Below, piece by piece: positions 35,274 through 46,910 of a DNA stretch of 64,000 bases; positions within the stretch are counted from its first letter, which is position 1; each line of letters starts with the position of its first letter. Under the pieces are notes generated by a model. It saw only the letters and a list, made by a program, of their open reading frames with translations. It searched no databases and was not told where the DNA came from. Origin of the DNA: Deinococcus sp. KNUC1210 (GTDB lineage: Bacteria; Deinococcota; Deinococci; Deinococcales; Deinococcaceae); NCBI RefSeq assembly GCF_022344005.1, contig NZ_CP092195.1, forward strand, positions 8,887-72,886, given 5' to 3'. The translations under genes and the position numbers were made by a program.

Positions 35274-36230
35274 TCAGGTTTTTGCCCGTTTCATTCCAGA
35301 TGGGTGAGCATCGTCTTCCCCGCTTACAGCTGCTCCAGCTTTTTCAATGTGGCTTCCTGCAAGGATTCTCTCGAGCTCGTCAAGCAGTTTTTCTACGCGG
35401 GTACGTTCCTTGGAACTCAAACGGTTGAGGACGCGTTGTTGGCTGAGCGAGCGGATGACGGAGCGCCGACGCTGCTCATGAGCATCCAAGCCTGGCTTCA
35501 ACGCATCCCTCAGCACCTGCACAGTCGCGCCGTGCTCGGCGAGCTGAAGGAGGTGTGCGCGTTTCTCAGGACCGTCGAGCCCGCCGATGACCAGGGCTTT
35601 CCGGTAATCGAGACCCTGTCTGATCGCCTGTTTAACATCACCGGGGAGATTCAGGATCCGCGCCTTGTTCTTCAGAAAGGACTGCCATTTCTCTCCGCCT
35701 AGCCGCTGAAACGCCTGATCGAGTTGCGTGACGCCCTGCGGATCCTCTTCTGGTCGGTCGAGGAGAACCCGAAGTCGGGAAAACACTTCTTCCTCAGGAA
35801 TACCCAGGGCCAGGGCCGCGATCCGGCGTTTGGCTTCGACTTCCTCGACCGGATTGAGATCCTCGCGCATCAGGTTTTCCACGGCCGATGCGGCAGCAGC
35901 CTGCTGATCATCGAACTCTCGCACGTACACCGGCACAGCCTCGACCCCTGCCATCTGCGCTGCCCGCCAGCGTCGTTCACCTGCCACGATTTCGTACTGC
36001 GCACCTGCACGGCGTACCAGCAGCGGCTGCAGCACACCGTTCACGCGGATACTCTCGGCCAGGTCTGCCAGAGACGTTTCGTCGAACGTTGTGCGCGGCT
36101 GATACGGTGTAGGCGAAAGTTCATGGACACTCAACATGCTGAGCTGATCGCGGTTGGTGAGCTGCGTAACACCAGCGGGACCGAGCAGGGCGTCAAGTGT
36201 CCCCGCCGCATCGAAACGTCGCTTAGCCAT
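35274..36230 (-). CDS. parB: ParB partition protein
   Basis: A 318-residue ParB. The CTPase/clamp core contains [32 protein letters not shown] (the GERR phosphate-binding motif) and [14 protein letters not shown] helix-turn-helix region and a basic C-terminus follow. It loads on parS as a sliding clamp and works with ParA to segregate the replicon. The start overlaps the parA stop by 8 bp. The C-terminal tail ([15 protein letters not shown]) is probably disordered. Confidence 0.93.
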   Translation of the reverse strand: MAKRRFDAAGTLDALLGPAGVTQLTNRDQLSMLSVHELSPTPYQPRTTFDETSLADLAESIRVNGVLQPLLVRRAGAQYEIVAGERRWRAAQMAGVEAVPVYVREFDDQQAAAASAVENLMREDLNPVEEVEAKRRIAALALGIPEEEVFSRLRVLLDRPEEDPQGVTQLDQAFQRLGGEKWQSFLKNKARILNLPGDVKQAIRQGLDYRKALVIGGLDGPEKRAHLLQLAEHGATVQVLRDALKPGLDAHEQRRRSVIRSLSQQRVLNRLSSKERTRVEKLLDELERILAGSHIEKAGAAVSGEDDAHPSGMKRAKT

Positions 36231-36996
36231 GGCGCGTCACAGCGGACAGTCCGGCGATTTCCGCGAGCTGGTCGCAAAGCTGCTGCACTTCCTGAGCGGC
36301 CGCACTGTTGGGAGCGAAGGACAGGACCGGTTCCCCAGCTCCCGCGCTGTCGTTCCAGACGGCCGGGCGGTAGTTCAGTGGTGCAGACAAAGGCTGGAGC
36401 TGGGCCCTGAGCACCTCGAGTACTTCACGGTCATGTGAGGTGCGGCCATCGTACAGCGTGGCGACAAACAACCCGACGTTCAGTTCAGGCCTCAGGCGAC
36501 GGTACGTCTGAAGCGCGGAAAGCACGCCTGGAAGACCATTTAGGCCTTTGGCACGCGTCGGTACTGGGACGATGAGCTGATCTGCGGCCAGTGCGGCCAG
36601 GACAGCCAGCTTGCCAAGACTGGGTGGACTGTCGATGAGCACGATGTCATAGCGATCCTGAACGTCTTTGAGTGCGAATCTCAGGTTGAGGGTCGCCCCT
36701 TCCTGCGACATCATCTGTCCCTCGGAAAGTGCCATGTGAAGGTTGCTCGGCACAATGTCCATCCCGTAAGCCCGCTGCGGGACAGGCAGACGTGCCTCAC
36801 TGTTCACGGCCACTGCGAATGCTGTCTGGTCGTCTTCGGCTGCGGCAATCCCCAGCCAGCTGGTGAGGTTTGCCTGAGGGTCGAGGTCGATCAGAAGGAC
36901 CCGGTACCCCATCAACGTGAGGCCATAGCCCGCATTCAGGGCTAGGCTGCTTTTTCCAGCACCTCCCGCATGGTTGAAAAATGTCAGCGTCTGCAT
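36223..36996 (-). CDS. parA: ParA partition ATPase
   Basis: A 257-residue ParA/MinD ATPase starting at ATG 36994-36996. The deviant Walker A is NHAGGAGKSS, the A' motif is LLIDLDPQAN, and Walker B is IVLIDSPPSLG. A frame extends 50 codons upstream, but the family starts at MQTLTFFNHAGGAG and the upstream part spans the palindromic site. It forms the ATP-dependent gradient that moves ParB-bound plasmid copies. Confidence 0.93.
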   Translation of the reverse strand: MQTLTFFNHAGGAGKSSLALNAGYGLTLMGYRVLLIDLDPQANLTSWLGIAAAEDDQTAFAVAVNSEARLPVPQRAYGMDIVPSNLHMALSEGQMMSQEGATLNLRFALKDVQDRYDIVLIDSPPSLGKLAVLAALAADQLIVPVPTRAKGLNGLPGVLSALQTYRRLRPELNVGLFVATLYDGRTSHDREVLEVLRAQLQPLSAPLNYRPAVWNDSAGAGEPVLSFAPNSAAAQEVQQLCDQLAEIAGLSAVTRHG

Positions 36997-37022
36997 GTCG
37001 CTCAAGCATACGGTGCTGCTAG

Positions 37023-37060
37023 GTTTGACGCTCGTCTTCACGTGAAGACGAGCGTCAAAC
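37023..37060. promoter_or_regulatory. 38-bp perfect palindrome, parS-like site upstream of parA
   Basis: The half GTTTGACGCTCGTCTTCAC is followed directly by its complement. The centre TTCACGTGAA matches the core of the chromosomal parS consensus. It lies 26 bp upstream of parA, so it may be both centromere and parAB operator. Only this copy was noticed. Confidence 0.75.
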
Positions 37061-37142
37061 ATGGGCTGTTGATGCAGACTCAGCTGCTTGGTTTGCTCGT
37101 TCAGCAACAGTGCCGCTACCACCACACGGGCGGTCGTCCCGG

Positions 37143-37321
37143 TCACTGGAACGAATTGCCCAGCATCAGGCTTTCGAGGAGCAGTTGAAGGACGGCGGCT
37201 GTTCCCGCAAGCATAAGGCGCAGGTTATGTACCTGGTCTTGGATGTTCGTTAGGAGGCGTAGTTCCAGGAGAATGCCTCGACCGGTTGCCTTCGACGGAT
37301 TCCCATGTTTGAAGCTGACAT
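37143..37321 (-). pseudogene. Possible small hypothetical protein, frameshifted
   Basis: A minus-strand frame ending at 37143 reads GILLELRLLTNIQDQVHNLR and LQLLLESLMLGNSFQ, with amphipathic helices, but has no start unless joined with a one-base shift to the ATG at 37321. It lies between the cupin gene and parA. The rest of the 360-bp gap holds only the palindrome at 37023-37060. Confidence 0.25.
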
Positions 37322-37357
37322 TGGTCCCCGGTTTCGAAGTGCTTTCTCCTGCGCTGC

Positions 37358-37711
37358 TTAAACGTCGACTGCGCCCATCCAGTCGGCACGCGGTGGGGCG
37401 AACACATCAATGGCACGCGCGTCTTCTATGACCGTGACCTGATGGGGCAGATGACCTGGAATGACCACACTGTCACCTGCGTGAGCTTCCATCACGTCTG
37501 GTGCCTCTGCCGAACCGAACTCGAAGCGGAGGCAACCTGCCAGAACCACACTGATCTGCTCGTTCGCGTGCGCGTGCCACGCGATCACCGCGCCTTCGTT
37601 CAGCTCGAACTGCGCGACCGTCGCCTGCTCACCGGAGACGTATCGCCGGGTCACCCCGGGCGCAGGTTGGGCTGCGTGGATACCGTTCCAGGACCGGAGC
37701 GTTGCGTTCAT
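37358..37711 (-). CDS. Cupin-domain protein
   Basis: A 117-residue single cupin from ATG 37709-37711, preceded by GAGGAGG. Motif 1 is WHAHANEQISVVLAGCLRFEFG and motif 2 is GDSVVIPGHLPHQVTV; His, His, Glu and His metal ligands are all present. Small cupins of this kind act as dioxygenases, isomerases or sugar/antibiotic-modifying enzymes; the substrate is not evident. It appears to be a single-gene unit. Confidence 0.82.
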   Translation of the reverse strand: MNATLRSWNGIHAAQPAPGVTRRYVSGEQATVAQFELNEGAVIAWHAHANEQISVVLAGCLRFEFGSAEAPDVMEAHAGDSVVIPGHLPHQVTVIEDARAIDVFAPPRADWMGAVDV

Positions 37712-37835
37712 AGAGCCTCCTCTGGGGCGTACGTGGGATGTCTGCTGGATGCTCGGTAGCTTTCGGTAATTTCGTCTGTTCCCGGACATGCCCGTTCAGG
37801 ACAGACGTGTCGTGTCCTCTCCGCAATCTACGGTG

Positions 37836-38134
37836 TCACTCCACTGGGGCTTTCCTGCGGAGCATCTTGGTCTGCAGCGGCATAAAGTTGCCACCAACGG
37901 GAAAGCGGCCCAACTTTGTGACGGTGGCGTGATGCTCGGCCACCCAGTGCTGCTCGGCGACGGTGAGGCGATACGTACTGCTGAGCAGGTACGTAGGTTT
38001 TTCTCGCCGGCTGGCAGCAGAGCATATAGGGTGGTGGCGAGACGCTCGCCGCTGAAATTGCTCAGCTGTAGCCCGGCTTTCTTGGCGGCAGCCTCGGTTG
38101 AGTAAAGGCGGAGGGGAGGTTGCTTGCTGAGCAT
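37836..38134 (-). pseudogene. Hypothetical protein, frameshifted at an A run
   Basis: MLSKQPPLRLYSTEAAAKKA onward is read to about 38000, then continues in another frame as PTYLLSSTYRLTVAEQHWVA to the stop at 37836. One A added to AAAAA gives a continuous 99-residue protein. The STEAAAKKAGLQLSNFSGER stretch resembles a MerR/excisionase-type helix-turn-helix. Family and function are unknown. Confidence 0.45.
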
Positions 38135-38433
38135 TCGGACAGTATGCGGCAGGACGCGGTGACAGTACAGCGAGAAACAGCCGCTTGGCAGGCAGCTGTG
38201 CCTGCGTCATAGTTGCGTGGTTGGAGACGCTAACAGCGTGAGGGACAGGGAATACGTGTGTTGGCCGTCCCGCGCCAGCCACTCCAGGTTGAAGAAGTTC
38301 AGTGTCTTCACGCTGTCAGGGACGCTGATCTGCTGTGGCTGCCGCACACTCTGCCCTCCTGCTCCTGCTCTCTCCTGCTTTCGAGAAGCCCCAGAGCGGT
38401 TCTAGAAAGGTGCTATCGTTCAGTCTCACCGGA

Positions 38434-38720
38434 CTTGGGCTTCCTCCAGTTGACATGGTGAACAACGTCGGCGCGGCCCCGACATAGGCCCTGAAAAGCT
38501 CCCACGGCTGGGATCTGACGTACGCGACCAACCATCTCGGTCCTTTTACTCTGACCGAAGTGCTGATCCCACGGCTGCCCGGCGGAGCCGCGGCTATCTT
38601 CATTCCCTGTGATGTCGAACATCCTGAACGGAACCCCGCCCGGACGATCAGCGACCATGAGGCCGGTACATTTAGGCGGAAGCGAGCGCACGGGGCGAAT
38701 GGATTTCGGGAGGCTTCACA
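38434..38720 (+). pseudogene. Short-chain dehydrogenase/reductase relic
   Basis: Fragments of an SDR are readable across frames and an internal stop: VDMVNNVGAAPT, then HGWDLTYATNHLGPFTLTEV, LIPRLPGGAAAIFIP and SERTGRMDFGRLH. These correspond to the NNAG and catalytic-region strands of the family. Both ends are missing. Multiple lesions show genuine decay. The surrounding 38135-38911 region holds no other gene. Confidence 0.6.
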
Positions 38721-38911
38721 ATGGCCGGTTCGGACATCTCCGCGACCTCGAAGCAGAGCACCGTGGCTGCCGCCTTCACTTCTGCGCGAGCTACCCCGCC
38801 TGCACTTCACCCCTGTGGAATCTGGATTTAGGATCAATCTCCTCGCTCAAAAGCTGGCGTTTGAGTGGAATCATTTCACTCTTCGGTCAACCCACGAAAT
38901 AATTGGGTTCG

Positions 38912-41332
<2,421 letters not shown>

Positions 41333-41388
41333 GGTGACTCCTTCAGCGGACGGTGACCGGCACAAGGCGCGATCTGGCCGTTTGAAGC

Positions 41389-41414
41389 AAAAAAGGACGG
41401 CCAGAAGCCGCCCT
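41389..41414 (-). terminator. Rho-independent terminator between csoR and copB
   Basis: On the minus strand AGGGCGGC-TTCTG-GCCGTCCT forms an 8-bp stem (one G-T pair) followed by six Ts. It would end or attenuate the copZ-csoR transcript before the ATPase gene. Confidence 0.75.
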
Positions 41415-41430
41415 CGCCTGGCTGAGGTGC

Positions 41431-41763
41431 TCAGGTGTATTTAAGAGCTTCCATCAGTTCCTCGACAATCTCGATGCTGTCACCGCGCTCGTGGGCGGTC
41501 GCCACATGCGCTTCCAGGTGGCCACGTAGCACCACCTCGCCCGCGCCCGACAGTGCCCCCTGCACCGCCTTGATCTGCCGCAGCACATCGACGCAGTACA
41601 CGTCCGGGTTTTCGAGCATGGTCACGATGCTGTCGAGGTGACCGCGCGCGATCTTCAGCCGCCGGGCCGCTCGCTTACGCGAGTCTTCCGGCATGCACAG
41701 GTGCTTGTGGGCGACCGGGGCCGCGTCGGAGGTGGTCACAGGTGTGCTGGACTGTTTGGTCAC
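41431..41763 (-). CDS. csoR: Copper-sensing repressor CsoR
   Basis: A 110-residue CsoR-family repressor with ligands Cys57, His82 and His86 ([20 protein letters not shown]). The C-H-H set, with His in place of the second Cys, is that of the Thermus CsoR, which senses Cu(I) and other ions. It overlaps the copZ stop by 4 bp. It probably controls both copZ-csoR and the divergent copA operon through the G/C-tract repeats at 41983 and 42089. Confidence 0.87.
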   Translation of the reverse strand: MTKQSSTPVTTSDAAPVAHKHLCMPEDSRKRAARRLKIARGHLDSIVTMLENPDVYCVDVLRQIKAVQGALSGAGEVVLRGHLEAHVATAHERGDSIEIVEELMEALKYT

Positions 41764-41969
41764 GGCGCAGCGTGGATCTGGGCGGTGTAGCCCTCTTCGC
41801 TGACGGCAGCCAACAGGGCGCTCACGTCGGCCTGTCCCTCGACCACTGCTTTTCCAGTCTTCAGATCGACCTGGGCGTCCTGCACGCCGGGCACACTCTT
41901 GAGAGCTTTGGTGACGGCGGTCTGGCAGTGCCCGCAGGTCATGCCGCTGATGTTCAGTTCAGTGCTCAT
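41760..41969 (-). CDS. copZ: Copper chaperone CopZ (HMA domain)
   Basis: A 69-residue HMA domain with MTCGHC (Cys12, Cys15), which binds Cu(I) and hands it to the P-type ATPase. First gene of the minus-strand copper operon, divergent from copA by about 150 bp. Confidence 0.92.
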   Translation of the reverse strand: MSTELNISGMTCGHCQTAVTKALKSVPGVQDAQVDLKTGKAVVEGQADVSALLAAVSEEGYTAQIHAAP

Positions 41970-41982
41970 GGGATGATGCTAG

Positions 41983-41998
41983 ATCCTACTGGGGGGAT
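41983..41998. promoter_or_regulatory. Candidate CsoR site near copZ
   Basis: ATCCTACTGGGGGGAT is a G-tract with partial dyad symmetry 13 bp upstream of copZ. It resembles the clearer site in front of copA but is less symmetric. Confidence 0.45.
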
Positions 41999-42088
41999 GT
42001 CAAGAGAAGCGACAAGTATAGAACAGTCAAGCGGTGTCTTCACGGCCAAAGTCTTGATATTCCCCTCTGTGCGATCTATGCTTACTTC

Positions 42089-42108
42089 ATACCCCCTCCG
42101 GGGGGATA
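42089..42108. promoter_or_regulatory. CsoR operator upstream of copA
   Basis: TACCCCC-TCC-GGGGGGA forms an imperfect inverted repeat of C and G tracts, 10-29 bp upstream of the copA ATG. It matches the CsoR-family site style seen at 5303-5319. Confidence 0.7.
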
Positions 42109-42117
42109 GGAGTAGAA

Positions 42118-44637
42118 ATGACGAAGACACTGGAACTCGGTGTGCAAGGCATGACCTGTGCCAGTTGCGTGGGGCGGGTCGAGCGCGGGCTGAGAAAAGT
42201 CGAGGGCGTGGGCGACGTGACGGTCAATCTGGCGACTGAGCGCGCCACCGTCACCTACGATCCGGCTAGCACTTCACCCCAAGCCCTGCTCGAAAAGGTC
42301 AAGGATGTGGGCTACGAACCCGTCACGTCTACCCTCGATCTGGGCGTGACGGGGATGACCTGTGCCAACTGCGTGAACCGCGTCGAGCGGACGCTGAAGA
42401 AGGTGGACGGCGTGCTCGATGCCAGCGTCAATCTCGCCACGGAGCGGGCCACCGTGCAGTACCTGCCGTCTGCCGTCAGCCCTGGACAGCTCAAGGCAGC
42501 TGTCAGGGAGAGCGGGTACGACGTGCTGGAAGCGGTCGCCGGGCAAGACCGCAGCGACGTCGAGCGCGACGCCAAAGAAAAAGAAGTGCAGGCGCTGAAA
42601 CGCTCGGTGCTGTTCAGCGCGGTGTTTGCTGTGCCGCTGCTTTTGATCGCCATGCTGCCGATGTTGTGGATGCCCGCGGAGATGTGGCTCACCGACCACC
42701 TCGGCTCGGCCATGAACTGGATCATGCTGGCCCTTGCCGTCCCGGTGCAGTTCGGCCCAGGACGCCGCTTCTACCGGCAGGGCTGGGCGGCGCTGCGCCA
42801 CCGCTCTCCCGACATGAACACCCTGGTGATGATCGGCACCAGTGCAGCGTTCTTCTACAGCCTCGCTGTGACCCTGATGCCGCAGATCTTCCCGGCAGGT
42901 ACCGCACACGTGTACTACGAAGCGTCCGCTGTGGTCATCACCTTGATCCTGCTGGGCAAGTACTTCGAAGCGGTCGCGAAGGGCCGCAGCAGTGAGGCCA
43001 TGAAGAAACTGCTGGGCCTTCAGGTCAAGACCGCCCGCGTGGTTCGCAGTGGCACAGAGCTGGAACTGCCCACCGATGAAGTGCTGGTCGGGGACGTCAT
43101 TTCAGTCAGACCCGGCGAGAAAGTTCCAGTGGACGGCGACGTGACCAGCGGCAGCAGTTACGTGGATGAGAGCATGATCACTGGCGAACCGGTGCCCGTC
43201 AGTAAGCAAGCGGGCGCGGCGGTGGTCGGCGGCACCATCAACCAGACGGGGGCCTTCCAGTTCCGCGCGACCAAGGTGGGGGCCGATACCGCCCTGGCAC
43301 AGATCATCAAGCTCGTCGAGAGCGCTCAGGGCAGCAAACCACCGATTCAGGGCCTGGCCGACAAGGTCGTCTCGGTCTTCGTGCCCATCGTGCTGGGTAT
43401 CGCCGCGCTGACCTTCCTGGCGTGGATGCTGTTTGGTGGCCCGCAGGCACTCAGCTACGCGCTGGTGAACACCGTGGCAGTGCTGATCATTGCCTGCCCG
43501 TGTGCGATGGGCCTCGCCACCCCCGTCAGTGTGATGGTCGGGACGGGCAAGGCCGCCGAACTGGGGACGTTGTTCAGAAATGGCGCGGCGTTGGAGGCCC
43601 TCCAGAGCGTGCAGGTGGTGGCGCTCGACAAGACCGGCACGTTGACGGAGGGACGGCCCACCCTCACCGACTTCCAGTGGACGCCCGGTTTCGACAGAAC
43701 CGAGGTGCTGTCGCTGGTCGCTTCGGCGGAGGCGCAGAGTGAGCATCCCATCGCCCGCGCTGTCGTGGAGGCAGCGAAACACGATGGGATCCCGCTGTCC
43801 GCAACGCAGTCTTTCGAGGCGGTGCCCGGCTTCGGGCTGGCCGCCACCATCCAGGGCCGCCTAGTCAATGTCGGCGCTGACCGCTACATGCAGCAGCTCG
43901 GCCTGAAGGTGAGTGTCTTTGAAGCGCAGGCAACCCAGATGGGTGATGAGGGCAAGAGTCCACTGTACGCCGCCATCGACGGTCAGCTCGCGGCCATCCT
44001 CGCGGTGGCCGACCCGATCAAGACAGGCAGCCTGGAAGCGGTGAAGGCGCTGCACGCGCAGGGCTTGCAAGTCGCCATGATCACCGGGGACAACGCCCGC
44101 ACGGCCAACGCGATCGCCAGGCAACTCGGCATCGAGACCGTTCTGGCTGAAGTGCTGCCCAGTGGCAAGAGCGACGCCATCAAAGCGTTGCAGGCGCAGG
44201 GTCAGCAGGTGGCGTTTGTTGGAGACGGCATCAACGACGCGCCTGCCCTGGCGCTGGCAGACGTTGGGCTGGCCATCGGCACGGGGACAGACGTGGCCGT
44301 CGAAACCGCCGACGTGATCCTGATGAGCGGTGATGTGCGCGGCGTACCGAATGCCATCGCGCTGAGCCGTACCACCCTGCGGAACATCCGCCTCAACCTG
44401 TTCTGGGCCTTCGCGTACAACGCCCTGCTGATTCCGGTCGCGGCAGGCGCGCTGTTCCACGCGCTCGGCTGGCTGCTCAGCCCGGTGCTGGCCGCGGCAG
44501 CGATGGGCTTCTCCAGCGTGTTCGTCCTCAGCAACGCCCTGCGCCTGCGTGGCTTCCAGCCCCCTGTCATGCTCGGCCCGGCCAGCCGCCCAGCCCACCT
44601 GCTCCCTGCTCCAGAAGCGAAAGGGCGCCTCGCATGA
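42118..44637 (+). CDS. copA: Cu(I)-exporting P-type ATPase CopA
   Basis: An 839-residue P1B-1 ATPase with two N-terminal HMA domains (GMTCASC and GMTCANC), eight membrane helices and the transmembrane site [13 protein letters not shown]. Catalytic motifs: [30 protein letters not shown] and GDGINDAPA. It pumps cytoplasmic Cu(I) outward using copper from CopZ. It overlaps the next gene by 4 bp. Full length, no lesions. Confidence 0.93.
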   Translation: MTKTLELGVQGMTCASCVGRVERGLRKVEGVGDVTVNLATERATVTYDPASTSPQALLEKVKDVGYEPVTSTLDLGVTGMTCANCVNRVERTLKKVDGVLDASVNLATERATVQYLPSAVSPGQLKAAVRESGYDVLEAVAGQDRSDVERDAKEKEVQALKRSVLFSAVFAVPLLLIAMLPMLWMPAEMWLTDHLGSAMNWIMLALAVPVQFGPGRRFYRQGWAALRHRSPDMNTLVMIGTSAAFFYSLAVTLMPQIFPAGTAHVYYEASAVVITLILLGKYFEAVAKGRSSEAMKKLLGLQVKTARVVRSGTELELPTDEVLVGDVISVRPGEKVPVDGDVTSGSSYVDESMITGEPVPVSKQAGAAVVGGTINQTGAFQFRATKVGADTALAQIIKLVESAQGSKPPIQGLADKVVSVFVPIVLGIAALTFLAWMLFGGPQALSYALVNTVAVLIIACPCAMGLATPVSVMVGTGKAAELGTLFRNGAALEALQSVQVVALDKTGTLTEGRPTLTDFQWTPGFDRTEVLSLVASAEAQSEHPIARAVVEAAKHDGIPLSATQSFEAVPGFGLAATIQGRLVNVGADRYMQQLGLKVSVFEAQATQMGDEGKSPLYAAIDGQLAAILAVADPIKTGSLEAVKALHAQGLQVAMITGDNARTANAIARQLGIETVLAEVLPSGKSDAIKALQAQGQQVAFVGDGINDAPALALADVGLAIGTGTDVAVETADVILMSGDVRGVPNAIALSRTTLRNIRLNLFWAFAYNALLIPVAAGALFHALGWLLSPVLAAAAMGFSSVFVLSNALRLRGFQPPVMLGPASRPAHLLPAPEAKGRLA

Positions 44638-45053
44638 CCAAACTCCGTGTCGGTCCGTGGATTGCTGCCCAGAAACTCCCCAGCAAAGACCTCGCGCTGG
44701 ATCGCTTCGCCTTTCTGGAACGAACCCAGACGCGCACCACGACACCCACGGTGGCGGGCCTGCCGCTCGTCGGGATGGGCGGCTCGTGCGGCAAACCCTG
44801 CTTCGCACTGCCCTACACCGTCACCTGGACGGCAGCCAACACCCTGGCGTTGGAACAGCTGGCGGCAGACTTTGTCTGCTTCGTCGAGTACGGCATCTAC
44901 CCCCATCTCAAATTGCATGACGGCGGTCAGGAAGTCGCGGCAGTGCAGGACTGGACGAGCTTCGCCATGGTGTATCTGCGGCCCGGCTACGAACAGGCCG
45001 AGGAACTCCTCGGCCGGCTCCTCGACATGCTCCGGCCCGTCCTTCATGACTGA
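44634..45053 (+). CDS. Hypothetical protein coupled to copA
   Basis: A 139-residue protein not recognised. It overlaps the copA stop by 4 bp. Cysteines in GGSCGKPCF and DFVCF might bind copper. The C-terminal half is helical and charged. The operon position suggests a copper-related role; no signal peptide was seen. Its stop overlaps the start of the disrupted oxidoreductase gene. Confidence 0.6.
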   Translation: MTKLRVGPWIAAQKLPSKDLALDRFAFLERTQTRTTTPTVAGLPLVGMGGSCGKPCFALPYTVTWTAANTLALEQLAADFVCFVEYGIYPHLKLHDGGQEVAAVQDWTSFAMVYLRPGYEQAEELLGRLLDMLRPVLHD

Positions 45054-45983
45054 TGCACGCGTGTTGCCTGACCCCACCACATATGACTGCGTGATTGTCG
45101 GGGGCGGCCCGGCCGGACTGTCTACATGGGCCGCTTCCGGCGCACCACCCTGCTGATCGACAGTGGAGAGGGACGCTGGGTGCACGGACAGCACAATGAG
45201 AATTACCTCGGCTTCCCGAAGGGCATCAGTGCTCGGCGGCGGCGTGCCCTCGGGGTGGCGCAGGCGGAGCGGTTCGGCGTGATCACGCAGCCGGGCTGGG
45301 TCGAGCAGATCGATCTGCTGCCGGGACACACTGGCTTCACGCTGAACACCACGGCTGGGCAGGTGATCGGGCGGACGGTCATCTGGGCAGCGGGTGTGCG
45401 TGACCGCTGGCCGACCTTCCGAGGAGCGCAGCGCCTCATCGGCAAGCAGCTGTTCTCGTGCATCGTCTGTGACGGCTAGCGCACGCTCGACCGAGATATT
45501 TTGCTGCTCGGCAACATCGACGCCGCAGCGGAGGACGCCCTGCAATTCCTGACGTACACTTCACGCGTGACTTTGCTGGTCAAGCCTGGGAAAAATGAAC
45601 TGTCGCCCACGGCGCGCCGCAAGCTCCAGGCGGGCGGCATCCAGGTGCTGACGGGAGAAGTGCGGAGCGTGCGGCTGAAAGGTCAGGAGATTGACAACAT
45701 CCTGCTGACCTCTGGCGAGCTGCTGAACGCGAACCTGATCTTTAGCCTGTACGGTTCCGATCCGAACACTGAGCTGCTTCGGCACCTGCCGATCACGTTG
45801 ACGTCACGCGGCATGATCAACATCGACCCGAAATACCAGACAAACCTGGCACGTTTCTACGCGGCAGGAGACGTGACCGACCACCACAGCGACCAGGTCG
45901 CCTCAGCCGTGCATGGGCGCGCGCAGGTAGACCAGGCGGCGAACTATGCGCTGTATCCGGACAGACAGCGCCTGCCCACCTGA
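45046..45983 (+). pseudogene. Thioredoxin-reductase-like FAD oxidoreductase, disrupted
   Basis: The ATG at 45046 starts a FAD-binding Rossmann fold (YDCVIVGGGPAGLS). The frame then jumps at about 45120, where several residues seem deleted, to YMGRFRRTTLLIDSGEG. It continues to FSCIVCDG, where TAG (45477-45479) replaces a residue, then DILLLGNIDAA to the C-terminal FAD motif FYAAGDVTDHHSDQV. The redox-active centre is reduced to IVC. A multi-base deletion plus an internal stop shows real inactivation. Last gene of the copA operon. Confidence 0.8.
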
Positions 45984-46348
45984 CGTGTGACGGAGACGAC
46001 ACGCAGCGGACGTAGCAGACCCTTCAGCAGAGCGATTCTGGCTTCAGCGCCTGTCAACCATATGGAGCGACAACCCCGATGGGCCAATCAGCGCCATCAT
46101 CTCCTCGACGTGATGCTGGATGAACGCAGACGCGAACTCTTCGGCCAGCACGACCACCAACGTGTGCGACAGAAACAGACGGGGCAGGAGGCGCACGGCT
46201 CAATGCCAGAAGGCAGCTGGGAAGAGGGTTGCAGATGGCGCTGCAGCGCTGTGGCGGCTCGGGTGACGATTCGGCATCTCTGAAACGGGAGCCGAACGCG
46301 AGCACCGTTTTGCAGGGTGGCGAGTTCCAATCGAGGTGATGACGGTAC
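45984..46348. other. Intergenic region with a kinase fragment
   Basis: Apart from the histidine-kinase fragment at 46044-46196 nothing was recognised. Confidence 0.4.
46044..46196 (-). pseudogene. Truncated histidine-kinase N-terminus
   Basis: From GTG 46194-46196 the frame reads VRLLPRLFLSHTLVVVLAEE and FASAFIQHHVEEMMALIGPS, then stops (50 residues). It matches the first membrane helix and following loop of the kinase at 54596-55684, minus about ten residues of the helix. No dimerisation or ATPase domain follows. A duplicated and deleted copy. Confidence 0.6.
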
Positions 46349-46897
46349 TCAGGGGGACGACCCGGAGGTCTGGGCGGCTGGTGCTGCATGCAGGCTTCTG
46401 GAAATCATGTTGACAATGAGAACAGCGCTGAGTCCTTCCGGAAGGCGCGCGACGACCTCACCCTGCGCGTTGAGGAAGACCGTTCCCGCCGTGCCGTCGA
46501 GGTGGTAGAAGCGTGCCAGTCGGGCGGACGGGTCGATGACTTCAGGCACGTCCGGCAGCAGCGGCGCTCGACTGACGGAAGACCGCTTGAGCGTGATGGA
46601 CGCGTAGACGTTCAGCAGTACCACCTGCTGATCCGCATATTCGAAGGCCCAGCCGCGCAACAACGCGTCATCGGCGCTGCAAGTGCGGCAGCGACCTGTA
46701 AAGAAATGGAGGATGCGCGGTCGACCATTCAGGCGGTCGAGGGTAAACCGCTCCCCAGTCGGCCCGGTTACCAGGGCGTTGATGTGAGGTTCGGAAGCAG
46801 CCTGACCGTCTGCCAGAGTGGATGGCAACCAGGACAAGGCCAGCAGGAGCGCTGCAGGAAGCATGCATGGCAGCGTCGGGCGCCGGTTCTGAATCAT
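46349..46897 (-). CDS. Exported thioredoxin-like protein
   Basis: A 182-residue protein with an N-terminal hydrophobic signal (LPAALLLALSWLPSTLA) and a thioredoxin-like core: RPRILHFFTGRCRTCSADDA holds the CRTC redox pair, and GTVFLNAQGEVVARLPEG the following strands. It resembles TlpA/ResA/SCO-type periplasmic proteins that reduce disulfides or load copper. It lies just downstream of the ZIP/multicopper oxidase gene, consistent with a role in metal-protein maturation. Confidence 0.75.
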   Translation of the reverse strand: MIQNRRPTLPCMLPAALLLALSWLPSTLADGQAASEPHINALVTGPTGERFTLDRLNGRPRILHFFTGRCRTCSADDALLRGWAFEYADQQVVLLNVYASITLKRSSVSRAPLLPDVPEVIDPSARLARFYHLDGTAGTVFLNAQGEVVARLPEGLSAVLIVNMISRSLHAAPAAQTSGSSP

Positions 46898-46910
46898 CTT
46901 CCTGCCCGTA

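Noticed and set aside
36997..37146. ParA start 50 codons upstream
   Set aside because: It would place the palindrome inside the gene, and the family begins at the Met at 36996.
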